Of a stretch of 33,693 bases of DNA, positions 1 to 8,316 are shown one piece after another. The first letter of the stretch is position 1. Each line of letters begins with the position of its first letter. The DNA lies in the NCBI GenBank assembly GCA_002716485.1, contig PBBE01000043.1, positions 1 through 33,693 of the forward strand, in the 5' to 3' direction. Source of the DNA: Actinomycetota bacterium (GTDB lineage: Bacteria; Margulisbacteria; Marinamargulisbacteria; GCA-2716485). The notes under the pieces were generated by a model. The model was given only the letters and a program-made list of their open reading frames with translations, had not been told where the DNA came from and made no database searches. A program made the translations under genes and the position numbers.

Positions 1-1
1 C

Positions 2-2137
2 CGATATAAAGAGGGTGATATTGATCGAGGCCGACGAACCAATTCATTTTTGCCACTAGCGTATAATTTGGTGATGTTGGGGGCAGGGAATGACGAGAAA
101 CGGAACACAGAAGCAGGTGCAACTTATCCAACAGATAGTTCTAGAACTACAAACGGTGCCTTACTATTTGGGGTCATGTATCACCCTGACTTTCTCAGGG
201 AGAATAGCTGTGGTGATGAGAGTTATTTGGTTGCCAAAAATAATGCTTATTCCAGTGGTGTCATGACGTACTCTGGGATCACAAAAGAGGATGGGACCAG
301 TATTGGAGGTATAGACACCTGCCGAACCGTCAAACACAATATCCAAGTATCAAATACAGCTGAAGCAAGCTCAACATTAAACATCACGGAACCCTTTGCC
401 ATTGGTGAAGATCATGTCCTGGCCATCCAAAATAATGGCATTGGCTTTGATGTTTTGCCCGCTGATGAGGGCTTAGATGTCAACGGAAATATTTCAGCCA
501 GTGGGGGATTAAAAGGAGATTTTGCGGTGGGAGGGACCGTTACCATAAATAACTCAGAGGGCACTAGCAATGAATGTGACGATGAAAATGAAAAGACCTG
601 TATTTTTAAGGCCAGCATTATGGACAGTGATGTGGTTGCAAATACGGACTACCATGTCGTTGCGATTGGGTCAGCAAGGGTCGATATAGCACCTTTTCCA
701 AGTAGCTATATGATATATTTGGGGATTAAAGATAACCAAGTGGGCACTCAAGGCAATGATGGCGAAGCTAATCTATTGAGTAACAGCTTTGGAAAGATCA
801 AAACGACAATACCAGCACCGGTTGTGAATAATCAATTATATGATGCAGGAGCAAGGACAAAGTTAACTGAAGCGTGCGATGAAGATGTAACTTTAGGTGT
901 TTATACAGCTGCTATGAAAAGTGATGATGATGATGAAGACTGTAACATTGACAAAGATGCCTATGATCCTACACCTGAGGATAAAAAAAAGTGGTGGACT
1001 GATGTGCCTGTATATCGTGGTGGTACTTGGCAAAGTATTCTTGGTGGAAATCTAAGCATATATGAAGGGACTCACGAGTTGGCATTTGAAACCTTAGAAT
1101 TTGAAAGTGGAGAAAAGAAGACAACAGTAAAGAAAAACTACTATGCAAGATTTGGGTATCAGTCCAATAATTGTGCCTATAGGACAGGTGATGAACTGGA
1201 AACAGAGAAGTCGTTGCTAGTCCCATGGGGGGATCGGGGCTCCTACACCAGTAGGTCTAAAGTAGAAGTAAATCAAATTTTATGTGGGATGACACACAGT
1301 GGTTTTGATAATTCTTTTAGACAAGGTGGTCAGGGCTACCTATCAGCAAAGCTGTCAGATGAAGATATAATGGAGGAACTTGAAAATAAAGAGTACGATG
1401 AAATGACTCAAAACGGCAGATGTGGGTTTACACATGATCACTATAATCCAAACACTAAAGATGATATCGCTGTTTATGCGCTAAACCATTCATTTGTAGG
1501 CGGAATAACATATATCACAGATGAGGGCAGGTATGCTAGTGACCCTGATGGGCTTTGGGGTTATGAATATTATAAAACAGAATTTGAATGTGATGGCGGC
1601 TATGGGTGCTTAAATGAACTGACGTTTAATGGCTATCCTTGGTTGAGTAATTATACGGATGACAATAGAAAATCAGACTCCTACCATCCTGGGGTTGAAA
1701 GTAATGACTTTTATGGCCAAAGTGATGACCCCTATAAAGGCTTTGCCACGGTCAGTATCGCCCTCGATATTGCGGGCAATAAAGGGCCTTGGAGTAGCCG
1801 AAAAATGAGTTATAAGGTGATTGATGCTACTCATGGAACACCGACTAATAATTTAACCGCAATGGCAGCAAAATACGAAAAAGACGAAGACGAAAAAGAC
1901 GAAGATGAAAAATATGATATGTATACATTCGGTGTGGGCACCACTGCCTCATTAACCACCTTTCACAGCCGACAGTTAAGCTCGAATGTGGAGGGCCATG
2001 AAGTAAAGTTAGATTGTAAAGTTACAGGCCCCCCCGTCCAAGTTCCTGAATATTGTAAAGATCTGATTAAAAATAAGTCAGGTGAAGATGCCGGTGCAAG
2101 TATTAATTGGTTTGCATTCCCTTTATTTAATCAATAG
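2..2137 (+). CDS. Large secreted or surface protein, 5' end outside window
   Basis: The reading frame is open from base 2 with no stop, so the gene begins upstream of the window; a TTG at 50 is only an internal codon. About 711 residues are visible. I do not recognise the family. Visible traits are scattered cysteines, many Asn, Gly, Ser and Thr residues, a beta-rich stretch with NGNISASGGL and FAVGGTVTI (about residues 160-180 of the visible part), and a C-terminal segment reading DIAGNKGPWSS that resembles bacterial Ig-like domains. Two acidic low-complexity stretches occur: a DDDDED run near 918-945 and a tandem EKDED repeat at 1877-1906. The composition suggests an exported, possibly calcium-binding surface protein, but the signal sequence would lie outside the window. 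A downstream partner gene follows after 12 bases, so the two are probably co-transcribed. The function is unknown. Confidence 0.8.
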   Translation, partial: RYKEGDIDRGRRTNSFLPLAYNLVMLGAGNDEKRNTEAGATYPTDSSRTTNGALLFGVMYHPDFLRENSCGDESYLVAKNNAYSSGVMTYSGITKEDGTSIGGIDTCRTVKHNIQVSNTAEASSTLNITEPFAIGEDHVLAIQNNGIGFDVLPADEGLDVNGNISASGGLKGDFAVGGTVTINNSEGTSNECDDENEKTCIFKASIMDSDVVANTDYHVVAIGSARVDIAPFPSSYMIYLGIKDNQVGTQGNDGEANLLSNSFGKIKTTIPAPVVNNQLYDAGARTKLTEACDEDVTLGVYTAAMKSDDDDEDCNIDKDAYDPTPEDKKKWWTDVPVYRGGTWQSILGGNLSIYEGTHELAFETLEFESGEKKTTVKKNYYARFGYQSNNCAYRTGDELETEKSLLVPWGDRGSYTSRSKVEVNQILCGMTHSGFDNSFRQGGQGYLSAKLSDEDIMEELENKEYDEMTQNGRCGFTHDHYNPNTKDDIAVYALNHSFVGGITYITDEGRYASDPDGLWGYEYYKTEFECDGGYGCLNELTFNGYPWLSNYTDDNRKSDSYHPGVESNDFYGQSDDPYKGFATVSIALDIAGNKGPWSSRKMSYKVIDATHGTPTNNLTAMAAKYEKDEDEKDEDEKYDMYTFGVGTTASLTTFHSRQLSSNVEGHEVKLDCKVTGPPVQVPEYCKDLIKNKSGEDAGASINWFAFPLFNQ
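1877..1906 (+). repeat. 15-bp tandem repeat coding EKDED
   Basis: Two adjacent 15-base units differ at one base (gaaaaagacgaaga followed by c or t) and add two EKDED units in frame to the large surface protein, followed by a partial third unit (EKYD). An in-frame unit length means copy-number change would keep the reading frame open. Confidence 0.85.
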
Positions 2138-2149
2138 GAGAATAAGCGC

Positions 2150-4495
2150 ATGAAAACAAGATATTTAATAGGACTATTGATAATGACGCTTCACCTTAAG
2201 GCCACATCAGTCACGGCCAATAGTCCGAGCATGTTAATCGAAAATGAGCTGCATTTTTCCAGTGGGGCCAAAATTGTAGATACCATCCCAGAAGGGATCC
2301 TGTTAGATCCTGATATGCCATGGACCGATTACTATAGCGAGCTACTCAAAAAGAATAAAACAGATCCAGGGACCATTAATATTACGGTGGGGGTTGGCGG
2401 GAGTTTTATTACAGGAAAGTTGACATTGGGAAGTACAGTTGCCAATGAACTCAGTACAGGTCGAGATAATTTTAATCTGGGTCTTAGGGATCTTAGTGCG
2501 GATGATGTTCGTGGGGGTTATTATAAGAGCGCTAGTTGGACCCATACTACAGATGATACTGGCAACGCAAATAATGCATGGGCCCAGGTCAGTATATTAG
2601 GAAATACGACTGCAGAGGTGCCTAGTCAGTATCAAACTCCTACCAGTGGCCAGCCCTATAACTCATTTGACGCGTTTTGTGATGATATTAGTAATATAAC
2701 AGCTGTAGATACTCTTGCTGAGCTTCCATCATCTCCTACCAAAGCAAACTGTTTAAAACCATCTGGTGCCGTGGGTTATGACGAAAGGTACTCCGACTTT
2801 TACAAAAAATATACCGTATATAATTGTAAAAATGTCGGTGGGACCTATGAAGCAAGTAATCCCTTGAATTGGGATAAGTGTTACGTTAATTCGCCCTTAT
2901 TTGATTTACGAAAGCCAATTATGGTCTTACAGGGTAAAAATAGTTATTCAGTAATTAATGCCACTGATGGCTTTAATGCCCTGCCTAGTGACCCAGCCAT
3001 ATTGGGGATCCAATACGAATATGGTGTCACCAAAATAGGCAATGGAACGAATAGCGAGGGTGCCCCGGTAGCAAAGTTAACGGTAGGTAAGCCGATTAAT
3101 TCTACTAATACCAATTTCGTCGGTATTTATGAAGAGGACCCAGACTCGGCCTTACATATATCCAATACCAACCTGACCTTTAACGAGCTATACGGCCAAT
3201 TGGGGCTATCAGCGTCATTAGTTCAGATTGGTGGTTCTCGTGTCCAGACCATTACCAGCGATTATGCCGACACACAATTTACAAATAATACTAGTATTCT
3301 TGTAACATCTCACCCTAAACCAGGCGGCGGAGAGAAGGATCAAGCGGCCTCTTATAATACTGAGGATGCTAATATCACTATTGAACAGTCTAACTTAAAT
3401 GGAACCATGCTCTTTTTTGCCATGTCGACGGTTACTTATAAGCATGATCAAGGGGCTAATATGCCCCTCGCTATTCAAACGAGGATATGTCAAGGCAGTA
3501 CTTGTTCCAGCCCCAGCGCCTTTACATATGTCAAACAAACCGGCTATGACGAGTACCAACATACCAATGTCCTGGTCTTTAAAGCTAATCAGTTAAACTT
3601 ATCGCATAAAAGGAAATTGATTGATCCCTCACCAAGTACAAGCACCGGTAGTAGTGGGGGTATAGGCGTCATTATGGACCGTGTCAGAAATCATTTGTTT
3701 AGTATAGATGATCAAAAAAGACGAGAATTATTAAGAACAAATTTTGATAGTTTTTCTGGTAAATATATCCCTGATCCCACCGGGCTATCAGAAGGGTATT
3801 ACAATGACCCCTTTACATCGATTACCACAAAAGATGATAAAATTGATTCTATAGATGATATTTATACTAAAGTAACTGATACTGATGAAGAATCCCCTCT
3901 TTATAGTGAAAATTGCCCTAAGGTTGCTGATGACGATAATGGCATTACAAAGTGTTTTCCTAGAGAGCCAAATGCCTTTGAAACAACCAATATAGATAGT
4001 GCATGGAGCCAAAAAAAGAACGCCAAAAGATTGTATGATTATTATGGAGATCCTTGGTCTACTTTTCATAATAATAACGAAAACCACCCAAACAATTATC
4101 TTGGCTTTGGGGTGACAAAAGCAGAGTGTTTATATCATCGTCTGTTTGGTGATAGTGATTTATGGATTCGTCATCATGCCAACGCCAATCTAGATGATCA
4201 TAAAGGTGATATTCAATGGAATAAATATGGGTCTGAAATAGGGGAATATGCAATACAAAGGAGTGACGGTTCTTTTATTCCCTATGGAGGGGGAAGCGTC
4301 CAACCAAGCAAGGGCGGCTATGACCATAATTTCTACGAGAAAGATTTGAAATATTACTTTTTAAAAAGTTTGGAGGACGCAATACTCTACATAAATGAGG
4401 AAAGACTATATAGTCCTATTAGTCCAGTAGCAGACTCATTACCTATCACCCAAACCGCATTCAACATGGTCGTCTACGGCTTTCCTACGAAATAA
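2150..4495 (+). CDS. Secreted protein with signal peptide, family unknown
   Basis: A 781-residue protein starting at an ATG with GGAG nine bases upstream, 12 bases after the previous stop. The N-terminus has a classic signal peptide: KTR charge, hydrophobic core LIGLLIM, and a plausible signal peptidase I site after V21-T22-A23. The mature protein is rich in Asn, Thr, Ser, Gly and Tyr with sparse cysteines (for example a CSS region near residue 450), fitting an exported beta-structured protein. The middle has a Ser/Thr/Gly linker (PSPSTSTGSSGG, about residue 500), separating an N-terminal beta-rich half from a C-terminal half rich in Asp, Tyr and His. I recognise no catalytic motif or anchor, and no C-terminal outer-membrane or sorting signal is obvious. 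It probably acts with the preceding surface protein; this is inferred from adjacency alone. Confidence 0.8.
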   Translation: MKTRYLIGLLIMTLHLKATSVTANSPSMLIENELHFSSGAKIVDTIPEGILLDPDMPWTDYYSELLKKNKTDPGTINITVGVGGSFITGKLTLGSTVANELSTGRDNFNLGLRDLSADDVRGGYYKSASWTHTTDDTGNANNAWAQVSILGNTTAEVPSQYQTPTSGQPYNSFDAFCDDISNITAVDTLAELPSSPTKANCLKPSGAVGYDERYSDFYKKYTVYNCKNVGGTYEASNPLNWDKCYVNSPLFDLRKPIMVLQGKNSYSVINATDGFNALPSDPAILGIQYEYGVTKIGNGTNSEGAPVAKLTVGKPINSTNTNFVGIYEEDPDSALHISNTNLTFNELYGQLGLSASLVQIGGSRVQTITSDYADTQFTNNTSILVTSHPKPGGGEKDQAASYNTEDANITIEQSNLNGTMLFFAMSTVTYKHDQGANMPLAIQTRICQGSTCSSPSAFTYVKQTGYDEYQHTNVLVFKANQLNLSHKRKLIDPSPSTSTGSSGGIGVIMDRVRNHLFSIDDQKRRELLRTNFDSFSGKYIPDPTGLSEGYYNDPFTSITTKDDKIDSIDDIYTKVTDTDEESPLYSENCPKVADDDNGITKCFPREPNAFETTNIDSAWSQKKNAKRLYDYYGDPWSTFHNNNENHPNNYLGFGVTKAECLYHRLFGDSDLWIRHHANANLDDHKGDIQWNKYGSEIGEYAIQRSDGSFIPYGGGSVQPSKGGYDHNFYEKDLKYYFLKSLEDAILYINEERLYSPISPVADSLPITQTAFNMVVYGFPTK

Positions 4496-4516
4496 GACTG
4501 ATCGCTTAACCTCATA

Positions 4517-4545
4517 TTGACCGTCAGCAGCGTAGTGGGTATAAT
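4517..4545 (+). promoter_or_regulatory. Housekeeping promoter for rpsP operon
   Basis: TTGACC (4517-4522) and a perfect TATAAT (4540-4545) are separated by exactly 17 bases. Transcription would start near 4552, giving a leader of roughly 23 bases before the rpsP ATG at 4575. This is the best vegetative promoter in the window and separates the ribosomal operon from the upstream surface-protein genes. Confidence 0.9.
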
Positions 4546-4574
4546 GTTCTCATTAAGCTAGTAAGGAGGTGAGC

Positions 4575-4889
4575 ATGACAGTACGAATTCGACTTAAACG
4601 TAGAGGTAGAAAAAAGACCCCATATTATGATCTTGTAGTGGCCGATCAACGCTGTGCCAGAGATGGTGCCACAATTTCAATTCTAGGGACTTATAACCCG
4701 TTAACAAGCCCGTCTGAGTTTAACTTTGACGAAGAAGAAGTAAAAGCATGGCTTGAAAAGGGCGCTCAGCCTTCTGATCCAGTCCAACGGCTATTGGCCG
4801 ATCGTGGAATGGTCCCCAAACAAAACAAAGTGCCAAGGCAACCTGGCGTAACGAAGAAACAAAAAAAAGAACAGGAAAACAAAGACTAA
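4575..4889 (+). CDS. rpsP: 30S ribosomal protein S16
   Basis: S16 binds 16S rRNA and is needed for assembly of the 30S body. The N-terminus VRIRLKRRGRKKTPYY followed by VVADQRCARDG and LGTYNPL is the S16 signature; the 104-residue length is a little above usual because of a basic Lys/Gln-rich tail. A GTG at 4569 is in frame, but AAGGAGG at 4563-4569 overlaps it and sits five bases before the ATG at 4575, so I take the ATG (MTVRIRL). It is the first gene of an operon that continues with khpA and ylqD, as in Bacillus-type rpsP loci. Confidence 0.97.
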   Translation: MTVRIRLKRRGRKKTPYYDLVVADQRCARDGATISILGTYNPLTSPSEFNFDEEEVKAWLEKGAQPSDPVQRLLADRGMVPKQNKVPRQPGVTKKQKKEQENKD

Positions 4890-4924
4890 ATCCAAATAAA
4901 GCATAACAAAAAAGGTGGGAAAAG

Positions 4925-5161
4925 ATGAAAGAATTAGTAGAAATGATTGTCAAGTCATTGGTAGATGACCCTAGTGACGTGGAAATTGCAGAAACTGTTG
5001 GTGAAAGTGTCTTGATTCTAGAAATTCGTGTGGGAAATGATGATGTGGGTAAAGTGATCGGAAAAGAAGGTCGTATCGCCAATGCCATCCGGACCGTGGT
5101 TAAAGCCGCATCTGCCAAACAAAATAAAAAAGTGACCGTTGAAATTATTACTCAAAAGTAG
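4925..5161 (+). CDS. khpA: KH-domain RNA-binding protein KhpA
   Basis: A 78-residue single KH-domain protein. The GxxG RNA-binding loop appears as VIGKEGRIANAIR (about residues 44-56), followed by the usual RTVVKAASA helix and VTVEI strand. KhpA (YlqC) works with KhpB/EloR as an RNA chaperone affecting cell elongation and division in Gram-positive bacteria. It lies 35 bases after rpsP, the standard position, with AAGGTGG upstream of the ATG. Length and motif are typical for the family. Confidence 0.95.
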   Translation: MKELVEMIVKSLVDDPSDVEIAETVGESVLILEIRVGNDDVGKVIGKEGRIANAIRTVVKAASAKQNKKVTVEIITQK

Positions 5162-5187
5162 GTTGCTGTCTTAAATAAGGAGCAGGT

Positions 5188-5613
5188 ATGCCAGATAATA
5201 AAGAGAAAAATAAACGGCCACAAGTGACCTTAAAGCGTCGTGTGACGGTTAAAGCATTGGTCACTGAGAACTTTAAAGAATATTTGCGTTTTGAACTGAA
5301 AGAAAACGTGGCCGAGTCGCAACGTCGACTCGATGAGATTAATGCCCAAAAAGAGAACCCGATTTCGGTGGGCCATTATGGTCAAAATGCGGAACAAGAG
5401 AAAGCACAACTGGAAATGATGATCCAACAGGCGCCCAGCCAAGAGACCGCCATTTCTGACTTGGAATTGGACTCTTATTTTGTTCAAGGCGTTATTGAAG
5501 GATTCGTGACGGCCACTGTGGGCGATAATTTATATGAGAAGTTAGGGGCCCTTGAGATCAAGTTAAAAGATGGGGTCATTGAGTCCATTAATATCCCCAA
5601 ACCAGGGATCTAA
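5188..5613 (+). CDS. ylqD: YlqD-family protein
   Basis: A 141-residue protein in the slot between khpA and trmD. The first strand (RRVTVKALVTENFKEYL) is followed by a charged helical segment (about residues 35-90, probably coiled coil) and a small beta-rich end (FVTATVGDNLYEKLG, then ALEIKLKDGVIESI). This order and the locus match the YlqD family known from the Bacillus rpsP-ylqC-ylqD-rimM-trmD-rplS cluster; its biochemical role is unknown. It is not RimM: no PRC-barrel or RimM signature is visible, so the usual rimM gene is missing from this locus. AAGGAG at 5177-5182 fixes the ATG. The assignment rests on remembered family features and synteny, not on an alignment. Confidence 0.75.
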   Translation: MPDNKEKNKRPQVTLKRRVTVKALVTENFKEYLRFELKENVAESQRRLDEINAQKENPISVGHYGQNAEQEKAQLEMMIQQAPSQETAISDLELDSYFVQGVIEGFVTATVGDNLYEKLGALEIKLKDGVIESINIPKPGI

Positions 5614-6393
5614 GTGCCGGATCTAGAGCTGGCCTTCATCTCTTTGTTTCCTCAACAGTTATCAGGGATGCTCAACAAAGGGATTTTAGGACGTGCCATT
5701 GACGACGGGCGTATCAGTGTTCGTATCCATGACTTAAGACAGAGTAGTCATCATAAACGTGGTAATGTGGATGCGCCTCCTTTTGGGCCGAACCCAGGCA
5801 TGTTATTAAGGGCCGATGTCATGGCCACAGCCATTCGATCGGTGCCGGACTATGAGCAGTATCAACTGATTTATTTGTGCCCGAAAGGGGATCGCTTTGA
5901 CCAAAAGCGGGCCCAAAAACTGAGTCAGGAACGGCCGTTAAAGCTGATGCTCATTCCGGGCTATTATGAGGGCATCGATGAACGGATCTTTGAGATGTTT
6001 AGTATTCAACGGGTGTCTATGGGCGATATGGTCTTATTGTCTGGCGAGTTGCCGGCGCTAATGATCACAGAGGCCGTGGCACGACTATTACCCGGTGTTA
6101 TTGGGAACGAACAGTCCTTAGCAGACGAATCGATTAGTAGTGGGCTATTAGAAGCGGCCCAGTATTGCCAGCCACGAGAGGTGGAAGGAAAGACGGTTCC
6201 GGATGTCATCTGTTCCGGCCATCATGCCAAGATTCGGCAATATCATCATGAACAGGCCTTAAGGATGACCTTATTCCAACGGCCTGATCTATTGGCACAA
6301 TATCCGGTTAATGAACAAGACAAGGCGGTGATTACCAAGGCCTTACTTAAGCAAGCAGAAGGCCCAGTGATAGACAAAACAGAACCGTTTTAG
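5614..6393 (+). CDS. trmD: tRNA (guanine-N1)-methyltransferase TrmD, divergent
   Basis: TrmD makes m1G37 in tRNA and guards against +1 frameshifting; it is a dimeric trefoil-knot (SPOUT) enzyme using S-adenosylmethionine. The 259-residue length, the opening LAFISLFPQQL, YYEGIDER (117-124), SMGDMVLLSGELPAL (135-149) and RLLPGVIGN (157-165) identify the knot. The start is a GTG directly after the ylqD stop. Several signature positions differ from the family: GGGPGM is GPNPGM (58-63), GRYEG is GYYEG (116-120), the catalytic-base site EDSF reads DESI (171-174), YTRP is YCQP (184-187), and IRRWR is IRQYH (207-211). The Arg corresponding to E. coli R154 is kept (R157). It is probably still TrmD because of its position, but activity and substrate recognition deserve testing. 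Confidence 0.88.
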   Translation: MPDLELAFISLFPQQLSGMLNKGILGRAIDDGRISVRIHDLRQSSHHKRGNVDAPPFGPNPGMLLRADVMATAIRSVPDYEQYQLIYLCPKGDRFDQKRAQKLSQERPLKLMLIPGYYEGIDERIFEMFSIQRVSMGDMVLLSGELPALMITEAVARLLPGVIGNEQSLADESISSGLLEAAQYCQPREVEGKTVPDVICSGHHAKIRQYHHEQALRMTLFQRPDLLAQYPVNEQDKAVITKALLKQAEGPVIDKTEPF

Positions 6394-6433
6394 TAAACTT
6401 TTAATGATCAATAATTAAATTTTAGGAGTAATG

Positions 6434-7849
6434 ATGAGTACCATGACCACCCAAAATGACTATAAGGTAAAAGACCTTTCATTGGCCGAGTTTGGCCGAA
6501 AAGAAATTCAGATCGCTGAGCATGAAATGCCTGGTTTAATGGCCGTTCGAGAAAAATATCAAGGGCAACAGCCTTTAAAAGGGGCCCGGATATCTGGATC
6601 CCTTCATATGACCATCCAAACCGCGGTACTCATTGAGACCTTGGTGGACTTAGGCGCTGATGTGCGATGGGCCAGTTGTAATATCTTTTCGACCCAAGAT
6701 CATGCGGCAGCGGCCATTGCCAAGGCCGGGGTCCCGGTCTTCGCTTGGAAAGGGGAGACATTGGAAGAATATTGGTGGTGTACCGAACAAGCCCTGACCT
6801 TTCCAGATGGAAAAGGACCGGACCTCATTGTGGATGACGGTGGGGATGCCACCTTGTTAATTCATGATGGCGTGAAGGCCGAAAAAGACGCGCGCTTTTT
6901 AGATCAAGAGGCCAGTAGCGAGGAGCATGCCATTGTATTGTCAGTATTAAAGAAATCATTAGAGAGTAGCCCCAGAAAATGGCATGAAATGGCCGAGCGG
7001 ATCAAAGGGGTCTCCGAAGAGACCACCACAGGCGTGAATCGATTGTATCAAATGGTCAAAGACAACGCGTTATTATTTCCGGCCATTAATGTGAATGACG
7101 CCGTTACCAAATCAAAATTTGATAACTTATATGGCTGTCGAGAGTCCCTGGCTGATGGCATAAAACGGGCAACCGATGTCATGATTGCCGGTAAAGTGAC
7201 CGTGGTATGTGGCTATGGTGACGTGGGTAAGGGCTGTGCGGCGAGTATGCGCTCTTATGGCTCTCGGGTCATTGTTACTGAGATTGATCCGATCTGTGCC
7301 TTACAAGCGTCCATGGAAGGCTTTGAAGTCAAGCCCATCGAAGAGTGTCTGGGCGAGGCGGATATTTATGTGACCACAACAGGAAATAAAGATGTGGTGA
7401 CCATTGATCATATGCGCCAAATGAAGGACCAGGCCATTGTCTGTAATATTGGCCATTTTGATAACGAGATCCAAGTGACTCAGTTAGAAAGCTATCCGGG
7501 GGTCAAGAAGACCGAAATAAAAGCGCAGGTCGATGCCTATGACTTTCCAGAAGGGCATCGGATCTTTTTATTAGCGGAAGGTCGTTTGGTGAACTTGGGC
7601 TGTGCCACTGGGCACCCGTCTTTTGTAATGAGTAATTCGTTTACGAACCAGACCTTGGCCCAGATCAGCTTATGGCAAGACGAGTATGAGCTTGGGGTTC
7701 ATACCTTAGCAAAGCACTTGGACGAAGAAGTCGCACGGCTGCATTTGGAAAAAATTGGGGTCAAGTTAACGACATTAAGTGAGGAGCAGGCCCAATATAT
7801 TGGGATTCCGGTCAACGGACCTTACAAGCCTGATCATTATCGATATTAG
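6434..7849 (+). CDS. ahcY: Adenosylhomocysteinase (SAH hydrolase)
   Basis: Cleaves S-adenosylhomocysteine, the by-product of methylation, to adenosine and homocysteine, using bound NAD+. Visible signatures: [60 protein letters not shown], the NAD-binding [20 protein letters not shown], and the C-terminal KPDHYRY. It belongs to the long form (about 470 residues) with the extra segment around residues 150-190 found in proteobacterial and plant enzymes. AGGAG at 6424-6428 lies five bases from ATG 6434 and only two from ATG 6431, so 6434 is preferred. It sits directly after the methyltransferase gene trmD and before rplS, an unusual placement that couples SAM by-product clearance to a ribosomal operon. 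I see no SAH riboswitch in the 40-base gap upstream. Confidence 0.97.
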   Translation: MSTMTTQNDYKVKDLSLAEFGRKEIQIAEHEMPGLMAVREKYQGQQPLKGARISGSLHMTIQTAVLIETLVDLGADVRWASCNIFSTQDHAAAAIAKAGVPVFAWKGETLEEYWWCTEQALTFPDGKGPDLIVDDGGDATLLIHDGVKAEKDARFLDQEASSEEHAIVLSVLKKSLESSPRKWHEMAERIKGVSEETTTGVNRLYQMVKDNALLFPAINVNDAVTKSKFDNLYGCRESLADGIKRATDVMIAGKVTVVCGYGDVGKGCAASMRSYGSRVIVTEIDPICALQASMEGFEVKPIEECLGEADIYVTTTGNKDVVTIDHMRQMKDQAIVCNIGHFDNEIQVTQLESYPGVKKTEIKAQVDAYDFPEGHRIFLLAEGRLVNLGCATGHPSFVMSNSFTNQTLAQISLWQDEYELGVHTLAKHLDEEVARLHLEKIGVKLTTLSEEQAQYIGIPVNGPYKPDHYRY

Positions 7850-7860
7850 ATAAATTTAGG

Positions 7861-7890
7861 GGGGGCAGATCATGTACAAAAACTGCCTCT
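7861..7890 (+). other. Stem-loop between ahcY and rplS
   Basis: GGGGGCAG (7861-7868) can pair with CTGCCTCT (7883-7890), an 8-bp stem with two G-U pairs and a 14-base loop. No T-run follows, so it is not a standard terminator. It may be an mRNA-stability or attenuating structure at the ahcY 3' end. Confidence 0.4.
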
Positions 7891-7918
7891 TCAATCCAAT
7901 ACAAAAGCATGATACAAT
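7890..7918 (+). promoter_or_regulatory. Possible promoter for rplS
   Basis: TACAAT at 7913-7918 is preceded by TGA, forming an extended -10 (TGnTACAAT); a weak -35 TTCAAT lies at 7890-7895 with 17-base spacing. It would give rplS and the arg genes transcription independent of ahcY. Confidence 0.4.
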
Positions 7919-7959
7919 TCTTACTTACGAAAAAGGGTTGTTAAACTGGAGGAAGACGA

Positions 7960-8316
7960 ATGACACATCCAATCATTGAAGAAATTGAAAAAAGTCAAAT
8001 GAAAGACTCAGAGATCCCAAACATTCGTGTGGGTGATACGGTCCGAGTTGCTAAATTAATTTTAGAAGGCAAGAAGAAACGAATTCAACGTTTTGAAGGC
8101 ACTGTCATTAAAATGACGGGTCGATTATCTCGAAAGAGTATGACCATTCGAAAAGTATTAAGTGGGAACTATGGCGTAGAAAAATCATTTTTACTTCATT
8201 CGCCACTATTATCTGAGATTACGATTATCGAAGCCAAAAAAGTCCGGCGAGCACGCTTATATTATCTGCGTGACCGTGTCGGGGCCAAAGCGAACCGACT
8301 TAAAGCCCGAAGCTAG
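7960..8316 (+). CDS. rplS: 50S ribosomal protein L19
   Basis: L19 lies at the interface between the ribosomal subunits. The 118-residue length and motifs are typical: IRVGDTVRVAKLILEGKKKR, RFEGTVIKMTGR, the TIRKVLSGNYGVEK segment, and the basic end RRARLYYLRDRVGAKANR. GGAGG lies upstream of the ATG. It closes the rpsP-trmD-rplS cluster, here interrupted by ahcY, and its stop codon is followed with no gap by the argC start codon. Confidence 0.97.
   Translation: MTHPIIEEIEKSQMKDSEIPNIRVGDTVRVAKLILEGKKKRIQRFEGTVIKMTGRLSRKSMTIRKVLSGNYGVEKSFLLHSPLLSEITIIEAKKVRRARLYYLRDRVGAKANRLKARS

Noticed and set aside
918-960. Acidic DDDDED...DKDAYD stretch as a dockerin or thrombospondin type 3 calcium loop
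   Set aside because: The spacing of acidic residues does not follow the DxDxDG loop; only general acidity can be stated.
2751-2778. GTTTAA followed by GGGTTA inside the second surface-protein gene, resembling a sigma-B site
   Set aside because: Spacing is 16 rather than 14, the -10 is imperfect, and it lies inside a coding region with no gene start downstream.
6394-6433. Possible SAH or SAM riboswitch before ahcY
   Set aside because: Only 40 AT-rich bases separate trmD from ahcY, too short for a known SAH or SAM riboswitch, and no stem is visible.
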